A DNA stretch of 5,533 bases from Desulfovibrio sp. (GTDB taxonomy: Bacteria; Desulfobacterota; Desulfovibrionia; Desulfovibrionales; Desulfovibrionaceae): NCBI GenBank assembly GCA_031282465.1, contig JAITDR010000171.1:1-5533 (forward strand). The letters are read 5' to 3'. Position numbers and translations under genes: made by a program. The notes below the pieces were generated by a model. It saw only the letters and a program-made list of their open reading frames with translations, had not been told where the DNA came from and made no database searches. Positions 1 through 5,424 of the stretch are shown in pieces; position 1 is the stretch's first letter, and each line of letters opens with the position of its first letter.

Positions 1-704
1 GCGTCGTCTTCGGCCACGACGGCCATACCTGCGGCGCGGCCGCCCTCCGGCCAGAGCGCATTGCCCTCTTTGTCCATGAACCGGAAATTCTGCACCACCA
101 CAGCGTACTCTTCAAGGATTTCCGGCATGCCGGGCGCATCGCGCTCCAAAATGCAGGCCGCCGGGAATGCGGCCGAATGAGCGCCGCGCCTCCCGCAGAC
201 CCCGCCTGTTTGCTCCGGGCAAGGACTCGTTGCGTCTCCCGCCGCGCCGCCGGGCGTAATCCGGCCGCGCCTATGCGGCCCCGCCGCAAAAAATGCCCCG
301 AGTCTCGGGCCGGCGTTCTCGTTGTTGACGGATTCCCCGTTGCGCATGTACCCGGTACTGGTGATGCCGTCCGGCAGGTACATGGAGGCGTTGATTCCGG
401 CCCGAAGGTCGCGTTGTGCGCTCCAGTCCGGCAATGACATCGCGCGGCCTTCTTCCGACGCCATGCACAGGGTAAAGGTGTGCAGCGCCGGGTCGATCCG
501 CAGCATTGTGAAAAGGGCTTCGCGACCGTCCGGACCGCCGCGGACGGTGGCTTGCGCCAGTTCCAGACCGGGCTCAAGGCGGACGAAGACCGGCGTCATC
601 GTATCGGCCCGCGCCTGCCTGCCTGCAAGCGGGAGCGCAAGGAAGATCGAGAGCGCGGCGCAGAACAAAAAGCGCCGACGTAACAGTCCGGTTGCCGAAA
701 GCAC
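1..704 (-). CDS. Exported phosphodiester glycosidase (NAGPA/DUF2233-like) family protein, N-terminal part, cut by window edge
   Basis: The frame stays open from a GTG at 704 to the window's left edge, giving 234 residues and no stop. The GTG start is chosen because GGGAGG (717-712) sits 7 nt upstream; an out-of-frame ATG at 709 is too close to that site and its frame stops early. Residues 1-33 form a Sec-type signal peptide: RRR at 9-11, a hydrophobic core at about 12-26, and an ARA cleavage site before Asp34. The mature part has the family hallmarks of NAGPA/DUF2233 proteins: INASMYLPDG at 104-113, GYMRNGESVNN at 118-128, LGAFFAAGP at 135-143, and VVQNFRFMD at 203-211 followed by a GG motif at 221-222. 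The family hydrolyses phosphodiester-linked sugars; the substrate here is unknown. Action in the periplasm or at the cell surface is inferred. Residues of about 144-178 are a Gly/Ala/Arg/Cys-rich insertion. The family call rests on motif memory and the C-terminal half is not visible. Confidence 0.72.
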   Translation of the reverse strand, partial: MLSATGLLRRRFLFCAALSIFLALPLAGRQARADTMTPVFVRLEPGLELAQATVRGGPDGREALFTMLRIDPALHTFTLCMASEEGRAMSLPDWSAQRDLRAGINASMYLPDGITSTGYMRNGESVNNENAGPRLGAFFAAGPHRRGRITPGGAAGDATSPCPEQTGGVCGRRGAHSAAFPAACILERDAPGMPEILEEYAVVVQNFRFMDKEGNALWPEGGRAAGMAVVAEDD

Positions 705-925
705 TGCATTGCCTCCCGTTCACTTGCCGGTATTCCGCAGACGAAAAAAGCGATGCATCGGAACTTCGCGAGATTACTGCTCTTTACAAGTAACTACATA
801 CATGCTGTGTATGCCCGAAGTCAAGGAGGAAATGTGCCGGACGCAACAGTGACGGCGTTTCCTCACGCGGCGTATCTGCACAGGACGGCCTCGGTAGAGT
901 GTCGTTGATCCTGAAATATTACATG
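705..925. other. Intergenic stretch upstream of the glycosidase-like gene
   Basis: I see no convincing protein gene here. It must contain the promoter of the minus-strand gene that starts at 704, but no clean -35/-10 pair could be picked. The stretch at about 770-812 is AT-richer than its surroundings. It holds two small dyads, TTAC-AA-GTAA at 784-793 and CATACA-5 nt-TGTATG at 797-813, which could be operator sites. A strong plus-strand Shine-Dalgarno (AAGGAGG, 823-829) precedes only a very short frame. Confidence 0.5.
834..908 (+). CDS. Possible 24-residue small ORF with strong ribosome binding site
   Basis: AAGGAGG at 823-829 lies 4 nt before a GTG at 834 that opens a 24-codon frame ending at TGA 906-908. 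The same site is only 2 nt before an ATG at 832, which gives a six-codon frame. The predicted peptide (VPDATVTAF at its start) has no membrane segment or motif that I recognise. The spacing is shorter than ideal and no plus-strand promoter is evident upstream. The only positive evidence is the near-perfect Shine-Dalgarno, so this may be chance. Confidence 0.15.
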   Translation: MPDATVTAFPHAAYLHRTASVECR

Positions 926-952
926 TTGATAGTTCATCAGTTATGGTACTCT
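926..952 (+). promoter_or_regulatory. Putative sigma-70 promoter with extended -10
   Basis: TTGATA (926-931) matches five of six -35 consensus bases. A 15-nt spacer leads to TACTCT (947-952), which is preceded by TG at 944-945, the extended -10 motif. The spacer is short and the -10 hexamer matches only three of six, so the extended element would have to compensate. An overlapping alternative is TTGATC (905-910) with GATAGT (928-933) at 17 nt. The region is AT-rich, and a transcript starting near 959 would run directly into the strong terminator at 1052-1089. Confidence 0.35.
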
Positions 953-972
953 TTCGACTGCTCCGGCAACAT

Positions 973-998
973 GCCGCGCGCAACTGCCGCGCGCAACT
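973..998 (+). repeat. Perfect 13-bp tandem duplication
   Basis: GCCGCGCGCAACT occurs twice back to back, at 973-985 and 986-998, with no mismatch. The unit contains the self-complementary GCGCGC, so the two copies can pair with each other and may form the top of the first stem-loop of the candidate RNA. The unit length is not a multiple of three, which argues against a coding role. Confidence 0.9.
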
Positions 999-1051
999 TG
1001 ACTGCATCGCCGGCATAGGGTAAACACATTTCGCTTTACCCGGCGAAGGGC

Positions 1052-1089
1052 ATCCGGAAGCTCAGGCAGGCTTCCGGATATTTTGTTTT
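1052..1089 (+). terminator. Strong intrinsic terminator upstream of greA
   Basis: ATCCGGAAGC (1052-1061) pairs perfectly with GCTTCCGGAT (1070-1079) over 10 bp around an 8-nt loop. TTTTGTTTT follows at 1081-1089. On the minus strand the hairpin is not followed by a T-run, so it works for plus-strand transcripts. No protein gene lies immediately upstream on the plus strand, so it must end either a non-coding RNA or a greA leader transcript. Confidence 0.88.
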
Positions 1090-1263
1090 CTCCAAAGATA
1101 CCGATATGGTTTGCGATATCAACCCGCTGCTTCAGTGAAGGGGCAATCGGCCCGGCCTCTGTCAGGCCGGGACACGGATTCAGCCGGCGGCAGGTGCTGC
1201 TGCAGATTCAACGCCGACGGTATGCAACATATTCCCGAGTTGTGTCGTCGGGAGGGGCACGAT
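1090..1263 (+). promoter_or_regulatory. greA upstream region with GC-rich leader hairpin
   Basis: The 174 bp between the terminator and the greA start should hold the greA promoter. The best pair I can offer is weak: TTGTTT (1083-1088) and TATGGT (1105-1110), 16 nt apart and overlapping the terminator T-run. In the leader, CCCGGCCT (1151-1158) pairs with AGGCCGGG (1164-1171) over 8 bp with a CTGTC loop. It has no U-tract and so is not a classical terminator. The ribosome binding site GGAGGG (1251-1256) lies 7 nt before the ATG at 1264. Confidence 0.4.
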
Positions 1264-1764
1264 ATGGAGAGCATTCCCGTTTCCGAACAGGGGCTTGCGC
1301 GCGTATACAGGGAACTTGAGCGTCTCAAAAAGGAACGCCCTGAAATTATTCAAGCCATCAAAGACGCCAGAGAAGAAGGCGACCTCAGCGAAAACGCGGG
1401 CTACGAAGCCGCGCGGGAGAGGCAGGCCATGCTGGAGGCCAGGATAAATTCCATTGAATCACGAATGGCCCTCTACAATGTGGTCAAGCCGGAGCAGATG
1501 CGCGGCGATCGCATAGCTTTCGGTGCCACTGTGCGCCTGAGAGACCTTGAGACAGACGAAGAGCGCGAATATACGCTGGTCGGACCGGACGAAACGGACT
1601 TCGTGCCCAAGAAAAAACACGCAGTGAGCATTTTTTCCCCGGTAGGCCGGGCGCTGCTCGGCCGGGAAAGCGGCGACGAAGTCGTTGTGGAAGCGCCCAA
1701 GGGTAAAATTTTTCTGGAAGTGATCGACGTCGCCTTCAACGGGCCTTTCATTGAGGCAGGTTAG
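1264..1764 (+). CDS. greA: Transcription elongation factor GreA
   Basis: GreA enters the secondary channel of RNA polymerase and stimulates cleavage of the 3' RNA end in backtracked complexes, restarting arrested transcription. The 166-residue product has the full two-domain layout. The N-terminal coiled-coil hairpin spans about 8-75, with the acidic tip EEGDLSENAGY at 37-47; Asp40 and Glu43 match the catalytic Asp41/Glu44 of E. coli GreA. The C-terminal FKBP-like domain spans about 82-158, with FGATV at 86-90, YTLVGPDETDF at 103-113 and SPVGRALLGRESGDEV at 125-140. The ATG at 1264 is chosen because GGAGGG lies 7 nt upstream and MESIPVS aligns with the usual GreA start. In-frame ATGs at 1111 and 1222 would add a non-conserved extension. 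The C-terminus (FNGPFIEAG) is a few residues longer than the usual length of about 158-160. The gene is flanked upstream by a candidate regulatory RNA and is probably transcribed separately from xth. Confidence 0.97.
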   Translation: MESIPVSEQGLARVYRELERLKKERPEIIQAIKDAREEGDLSENAGYEAARERQAMLEARINSIESRMALYNVVKPEQMRGDRIAFGATVRLRDLETDEEREYTLVGPDETDFVPKKKHAVSIFSPVGRALLGRESGDEVVVEAPKGKIFLEVIDVAFNGPFIEAG

Positions 1765-1794
1765 TGTCATGTCGTTCGCGGCATGCCGTGACAC
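1764..1794 (+). other. UUCG-tetraloop hairpin at the greA 3' end
   Basis: CATGTCG (1768-1774) pairs with CGGCATG (1779-1785) over 7 bp, including one G-U pair, around a TTCG loop. Outer bases GTGTCA (1764-1769) and TGACAC (1789-1794) are also complementary and would extend or compete with the inner stem. The structure starts at the last base of the greA stop codon. It is not followed by a T-run, so it is more likely a 3'-end stabiliser or part of a Rho-dependent end than an intrinsic terminator. Confidence 0.45.
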
Positions 1795-1828
1795 GGAGGT
1801 CGGGCAACGCCGGGCGCGCCGCCGCAAC

Positions 1829-1877
1829 GGCGTGAGCGAAGCAGAAACCGCGTTTTTTGCTTCGCAGTCTTCACGCC
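1829..1877. repeat. Long imperfect inverted repeat between greA and xth
   Basis: GGCGTGA (1829-1835) matches TCACGCC (1871-1877), and directly inside it GCGAAGCA (1836-1843) matches TGCTTCGC (1858-1865), 15 bp in total with a 5-nt bulge (1866-1870). The stem can continue through GAAA/TTTT, leaving only a few loop bases. Neither strand has a T-run after the structure, so it does not look like a standard terminator. The right arm overlaps the putative -35 of xth. Confidence 0.8.
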
Positions 1878-1886
1878 TGTTATGAC
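1857..1886 (+). promoter_or_regulatory. Putative xth promoter
   Basis: TTGCTT (1857-1862) and TATGAC (1881-1886) are 18 nt apart. The -10 is preceded by TG at 1878-1879 with one base between, an extended -10. Hexamer matches are moderate (three and four of six). The predicted start near 1893 would leave a short leader of about 30 nt before the ATG at 1923. The -35 lies in the right arm of the inverted repeat. Confidence 0.3.
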
Positions 1887-1922
1887 AGCACAAGTGTGAT
1901 ATCTCACCGGAGCATTGCGATT

Positions 1923-2699
1923 ATGCGCCTGTATTCATGGAACGTTAACGGCTTCCGCGCTCTGTGCGCCGGCGGGGCATGGTCCTGGTTCGCCCGTACC
2001 GCGCCGGACATTGTCGGACTGCAGGAGGTCAAGGCCGAGTTTACGGATGTTCCGGAAGTATACAGAACGGTCGCCGGATACCGTGTTTTCTGGCTGCCGG
2101 CCGCCAAAAAGCGCGGCTATTCGGGCGTTGCTGCCTTTTCACGCATCGCGCCCCTGGCCGAACAGTATGATTTGCCGGACCCGGCCTTCCGCGGCGAAGG
2201 GCGGCTCATCCATTTGGAACTGCCTGCCTTTCATTTTCTCAACGTCTATTTTCCCAACGGGCAAAAAGACGAGGCGCGCCTGAACTACAAGCTCGGCTAC
2301 TATGACGCATTTTTGCGTAGAGCGGAAGAACTGCGCCGCTCCAAACCCATCGTGGTATGCGGCGACTTCAACACGGCGCACAAGCCTGTAGACCTTGCCC
2401 GGCCTGCGGAAAACGAACACGTTTCCGGCTTTCTGCCCGTCGAACGGGCCTGGATGGACCGTTTCACGGCTGCGGGTTACGTGGATACCTACCGCTTGGT
2501 ACACGGCGACAAGCCGGCAGGCTATACGTGGTGGTCCTACCGTGTCCGAGCGAGAGAGCGGAACGTGGGTTGGCGTATAGACTATTTCTTCGTGTCCGAG
2601 GAATTGAAAGGCAAGGTGAAAAACGCCTGGATTGAGGACGCCGTGCCCGGCTCCGACCACTGCCCCATTGGACTGGAATTGGACTGCCCCGCGGGCTGA
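1923..2699 (+). CDS. xth: Exonuclease III / AP endonuclease (ExoA-APE1 type)
   Basis: The enzyme cleaves the DNA backbone 5' of abasic sites and trims blocked 3' ends in base excision repair, in the cytoplasm and with divalent metal. The 258-residue product is a full-length exonuclease-endonuclease-phosphatase domain. Family motifs in order are WNVNG at 6-10, LQEVKA at 33-38 (metal ligand Glu35), GYSGVA at 65-70, NVYFPNG at 107-113 (Tyr109), GDFNTAH at 147-153 (Asp148, Asn150), WRIDYFFVS at 217-225 (Asp220), and GSDHCPI at 243-249 (Asp245-His246 catalytic pair). All key residues are present. GYSGVA and DLARPAENE (157-165) point to the ExoA/APE1-like branch rather than strict E. coli XthA. The start at 1923 is supported by MRLYSWNVNG beginning the fold and by GGAG (1909-1912) 10 nt upstream. 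An in-frame ATG at 1857 would add 22 non-conserved residues. The gene converges on the histidine kinase gene. Confidence 0.96.
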   Translation: MRLYSWNVNGFRALCAGGAWSWFARTAPDIVGLQEVKAEFTDVPEVYRTVAGYRVFWLPAAKKRGYSGVAAFSRIAPLAEQYDLPDPAFRGEGRLIHLELPAFHFLNVYFPNGQKDEARLNYKLGYYDAFLRRAEELRRSKPIVVCGDFNTAHKPVDLARPAENEHVSGFLPVERAWMDRFTAAGYVDTYRLVHGDKPAGYTWWSYRVRARERNVGWRIDYFFVSEELKGKVKNAWIEDAVPGSDHCPIGLELDCPAG

Positions 2700-2708
2700 A
2701 CCGCGCTT

Positions 2709-2743
2709 CCGAAGTCCGCTTCGGTGTGTTTACAAGCGGCTTC
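2709..2743 (+). terminator. Weak terminator-like hairpins after xth
   Basis: CCGAAG (2709-2714) pairs with CTTCGG (2719-2724) around a 4-nt loop, followed by the T-rich TGTGTTT (2725-2731), starting 10 nt after the xth stop. A second fold excludes the first: GAAG plus CCGCTT (2711-2721, one bulged T) with AAGCGG plus CTTC (2734-2743), 10 bp around a 12-nt loop. The T-tract is imperfect, so efficiency is doubtful. Confidence 0.4.
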
Positions 2744-2797
2744 GACACGGCCGGCGCCGCTCGCCTTCCATCCCCTGTTGCCTGCGGTGCACGGCGT

Positions 2798-2839
2798 CGG
2801 AAAGAGCGGCTTGATGTGACGTTGCGGACCGCGCCGCTC
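2798..2839 (-). terminator. Candidate terminator of the histidine kinase gene
   Basis: Read on the minus strand, GAGCGGC (2839-2833, overlapping the TGA stop) pairs with GCCGCTC (2810-2804) over 7 bp and is followed by TTTCC. The 22-nt loop contains a small GCGG/CCGC hairpin. The stem is GC-rich, but the T-run is only three bases and the loop is large, so this is a weak call. Confidence 0.35.
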
Positions 2840-5321
2840 ACGCCTTCTGCGTGATCAGGGCGTCCACGATGTCCGCCGCTTTTTGAAAGTCTGCCTCCAG
2901 GGCGCAGTCGGCTGTTGCGGTTACGGCGTCCAGCAACGCTCCGGACAAGGGTAGGGCCTGCAGACGCGCCAATGCGGCATCGGTCGCGTCGATATCCCTT
3001 GCCTCCAATGCCTTCTGCAGGCGCGCCAAGGCGTTGTCGATTTCCGGTCTGCGCGTCGCCGCGCCGTCCCCGGAGGGCGACGCTGCCGACATACGCGCAA
3101 CAACCTCGCCTATGCGCTCCGTAAGGGCTGCAAGCCTTTCTCTAAACGGCGCAAGATGCTCACGGATTACGGGCATATCGCCCGCTCGGCCCGCCTTTTC
3201 CAGCACGGCGGTCGTCTGCGACAGGTCGTCCGCGCCGATGGCGGCCAGAGCGCTTTTCAGAGCATGAACCTGCGTGACGAAGGCGCGCAGGGAACCGCCC
3301 GGGCTTTGCCCGGAACCTTCCGCAGGAGCCGGAGCGGGAATCTCTCCCCCGGCAGCTCCCGGGGACGCGGTGTCCGGCTCGCGCGCAAGCAACGGCGCAG
3401 CGGCTTGCGCGTCCCTCCGGAACACCGTCAGCAAGTCAAGATAGCGGCGTTGCGCCCCCCCCATCCGGGCAATCCCGGCGGTGGTGTCCAGATCCGCGAT
3501 TTCGGGAAAAGGCGGCTCGGAATCCTCCGTGCTTTGCCGCACGTCGTTTCCGCAGCCGTTCTCTCCCAAACCGTAATCGTCGCCGGACGGCAGTTTTCGA
3601 CGTTTCGCGTCGGGAATCCATTGTCTCAACAACGCATCCAGTTTGGGCACTTCTATGGGTTTGGAAAGAAAATCATTGAACCCGTTTGCCAGAAACATTT
3701 CACGCATGCCGGATACGGCGTTGGCTGTGAGTGCGACAACAGGCATCGTCCGGCAGCGTTCCTCGGGCATGGCCCTGATGACGCGCGTCACTTCCATGCC
3801 GTCCATACCCGGCATCATGTGATCCATGAGGACAAGGTCGTAGGCATGCGCTTCAACCAGCGTCAGGGCGTCCTCTCCGCTCCGGCAGACGTCGGTCTTC
3901 ATTTTGTACGGCGCGAGCAGACCTTCCGCCACCATCAGGTTGGTGTCCATATCGTCGACAATGAGTACGCGGACGTCCGGTGCGGTAAAACGAATGTCCC
4001 GCCCCCGGACTTTGCCGGCTGTTCTGCCGCTCAGTGAACCCATGGGACGGGCGTCGGCGACTCCCTGCATGACGGTCGCGGTGAAGGTCGAACCCACACC
4101 GTATTCGCTCGTCACGCGTATATCGCCGCCCATGGCGCAGCATAAACTGCGCGCGATGGCCAACCCCAGGCCGGTGCCCTGAATAGCCCTGTTGTGCATT
4201 TGGTCAAGGCGGACAAAATCCCCGAAAAGACGCGGCAAATGCTCGGCCTTGATGCCGATGCCGCTGTCGGCGACTATGAACGTCAATCTGACCGTTTCCG
4301 GAGACAAAAAATCGCATTTGACCGAAAATCTGATGAAACCTTTCCGGGTGTATTTGACGGCATTGGATAAAAGATTCAGCAATATCTGACGCACACGCAT
4401 TTCATCGCCGAAGAGCGAGGCCGGCATGGACTCATCCAGCTCACTCTCGAACAACAAAGGCTTGTCTTCAAGACGGACCTTGATAATCATCAATATATCG
4501 TTCAGCAGGGAAGCCGTATCATAACGCGTCGGCGCTATCTCCATCCGCCCCGACTCAATTTTGGAAAAATCAAGGATATCGTTGATAATGGACAGCAGGT
4601 TCGCGCCGGCTTGTTGTATCCCGGCGATGTATTCCATGCACTGCGCCTTGCCGTAGTGCATGGCGGCCAACTCGCTCAACCCCATGACGGCATTCATGGG
4701 AGTGCGTATTTCATGGCTCATGCGGGCCAGAAAAAGGCTTTTGGCAATACTGGCCTGTTCCGCCTTTTCCTTAGCTGTGGCCAGCTCGGTAATATCGTGC
4801 AGAAGCAGCATGAAACCCTCAATATTGTTTCCCTGGTCCACCAAGGGCGTTATGCAGACGGAAAACACGCATACTTCACTTTCTTTACCAATATGGAGGG
4901 GGATCTCGGCGCGCGCGACGGTTTTATCCCGATAGGCTTGCGCGAACAGGTCCGTTAGCGGCGCCAGCGAAAAGCCGTTCTGCTGCGTTATTTTTACGAG
5001 GTCGGAAAATTTTACCCCCTTGAGCGTATCGCCGTTTTCAATGCCGGCGATTTTAAGAAACTGGGCCGTGCAGTATGCGACCCCTCCTTCCTTGTCCAAC
5101 AGCAGGATAATGCTGATGCTGTTGCTGAGCAGCATGTTCAGGTATTTTTCCTGCCGCGATTTCTCAATTTGTAAATTGGCGTAGAAACGCGTCTGCGCTT
5201 GGGTAAAGGAGTCCGCCAGCGTCATGGAGTTTTTCAGCGCGGTATTTTCCCGCTGCAACTTGCGTATCTGCACTTTGAGCGCCGCCACGGCGGCGGACTC
5301 ATCCGGCGTGTCGATATTCAT
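2838..5321 (-). CDS. Soluble PAS hybrid sensor histidine kinase (PAS-HisKA-HATPase-REC-HPt)
   Basis: This 827-residue multistep phosphorelay kinase shows no signal peptide or membrane segment and should be cytoplasmic. Residues 10-60 are a charged coiled coil. Residues 61-178 are a PAS domain (SIIILL-type strand at 69-75, ending in LLHDITEL at 173-180). HisKA has SHEIRTPMN at 202-210 with phosphoacceptor His203. HATPase has the N box NLLSNAVKYT (Asn320), DSGIGI at 352-357, FGDF at 366-369 and GTGLGLAI at 382-389. The receiver at 451-570 has acidic Asp456/Asp457, phosphoacceptor Asp500, Thr532 and Lys554. The HPt domain at about 608-743 has HALKSA with His686. The predicted path is His203 to Asp500 to His686 and on to a regulator not in this window. 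Residues of about 645-676 are a Pro/Gly/Ala-rich loop inside HPt. Residues 757-827 are an additional helical tail. The ATG at 5321 is the only reasonable start in frame, but it lacks a Shine-Dalgarno at normal distance. A FIST-like gene ends 103 bp upstream on the same strand, suggesting joint transcription and a sensory partner. Confidence 0.95.
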   Translation of the reverse strand: MNIDTPDESAAVAALKVQIRKLQRENTALKNSMTLADSFTQAQTRFYANLQIEKSRQEKYLNMLLSNSISIILLLDKEGGVAYCTAQFLKIAGIENGDTLKGVKFSDLVKITQQNGFSLAPLTDLFAQAYRDKTVARAEIPLHIGKESEVCVFSVCITPLVDQGNNIEGFMLLLHDITELATAKEKAEQASIAKSLFLARMSHEIRTPMNAVMGLSELAAMHYGKAQCMEYIAGIQQAGANLLSIINDILDFSKIESGRMEIAPTRYDTASLLNDILMIIKVRLEDKPLLFESELDESMPASLFGDEMRVRQILLNLLSNAVKYTRKGFIRFSVKCDFLSPETVRLTFIVADSGIGIKAEHLPRLFGDFVRLDQMHNRAIQGTGLGLAIARSLCCAMGGDIRVTSEYGVGSTFTATVMQGVADARPMGSLSGRTAGKVRGRDIRFTAPDVRVLIVDDMDTNLMVAEGLLAPYKMKTDVCRSGEDALTLVEAHAYDLVLMDHMMPGMDGMEVTRVIRAMPEERCRTMPVVALTANAVSGMREMFLANGFNDFLSKPIEVPKLDALLRQWIPDAKRRKLPSGDDYGLGENGCGNDVRQSTEDSEPPFPEIADLDTTAGIARMGGAQRRYLDLLTVFRRDAQAAAPLLAREPDTASPGAAGGEIPAPAPAEGSGQSPGGSLRAFVTQVHALKSALAAIGADDLSQTTAVLEKAGRAGDMPVIREHLAPFRERLAALTERIGEVVARMSAASPSGDGAATRRPEIDNALARLQKALEARDIDATDAALARLQALPLSGALLDAVTATADCALEADFQKAADIVDALITQKA

Positions 5322-5335
5322 AGTACCGGGAGCAC
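5318..5335 (-). promoter_or_regulatory. Possible 5-codon leader frame overlapping the kinase start
   Basis: AGGA (5344-5341) lies 5 nt before a GTG at 5335-5333. The frame runs MLPVL and stops at a TGA that overlaps the kinase ATG as ATGA (5321-5318). The kinase ATG itself is 19 nt from that AGGA, too far for direct use. Ribosomes ending the mini-frame could restart on the kinase ATG. The frame is so short that chance is possible. Confidence 0.22.
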
Positions 5336-5424
5336 TTTTTTCCTGACACGTACGCCTCGAAAGTGGGCTATTTCAAGACATCAAGCAATCATATTGTTAA
5401 GAACTATACGGCTGAATAATAGTA

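Larger units (their letters stand above)
959..1089 (+). ncRNA. Candidate small RNA (about 130 nt) upstream of greA
   Basis: Three stem-loops follow one another without a convincing reading frame. The first is ATGCCG (971-976) with CGGCAT (1011-1016), closing a GC-rich internal region. The second is GGGTAAA (1018-1024) with TTTACCC (1035-1041), with a 10-nt loop. The third is the intrinsic terminator at 1052-1089. TTCGC in the second loop (1030-1034) could pair with GCGAA at 1043-1047, a possible pseudoknot. A plausible promoter lies at 926-952. The only reading frame inside is 15 codons (971-1018) with no Shine-Dalgarno. Alternatives are the attenuated leader of greA or the 3' end of a transcript starting further upstream. 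E. coli greA also has a leader-derived RNA (GraL), so the position has a precedent; no sequence similarity is claimed. The 5' end is an estimate. Confidence 0.42.

Noticed and set aside
322..852. Plus-strand open frame of 176 codons
   Set aside because: It lies mostly antisense to the glycosidase-like gene, is rich in Arg, Ser and Pro, and has no ribosome binding site or recognisable domain. It is a shadow of a GC-rich gene.
971..1018. 15-codon frame inside the candidate RNA as a leader peptide
   Set aside because: There is no Shine-Dalgarno before the ATG and no run of a regulatory amino acid; the 13-bp repeat also is not a codon multiple.
880..1050. tRNA or known riboswitch in the greA upstream region
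   Set aside because: No T-loop motif, CCA end or cloverleaf pairing was found, and no riboswitch core that I recognise.
1111..1263. Longer greA start (ATG 1111 or 1222)
   Set aside because: The extra residues have no counterpart in GreA, and the ATG at 1264 has a well-placed ribosome binding site.
1459..1893. Minus-strand open frame of 144 codons
   Set aside because: It is antisense to greA, whose protein is unmistakable in the other strand, and it shows no family features.
2139..2660. Minus-strand open frame of 173 codons
   Set aside because: It is antisense to the AP endonuclease, which has all its catalytic motifs; the antisense product resembles no family.
3156..4037. Plus-strand open frame of 293 codons
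   Set aside because: It is entirely inside the histidine kinase gene on the opposite strand. Its length follows from high GC, and its composition (His, Arg and Gly rich) is typical of shadow frames.
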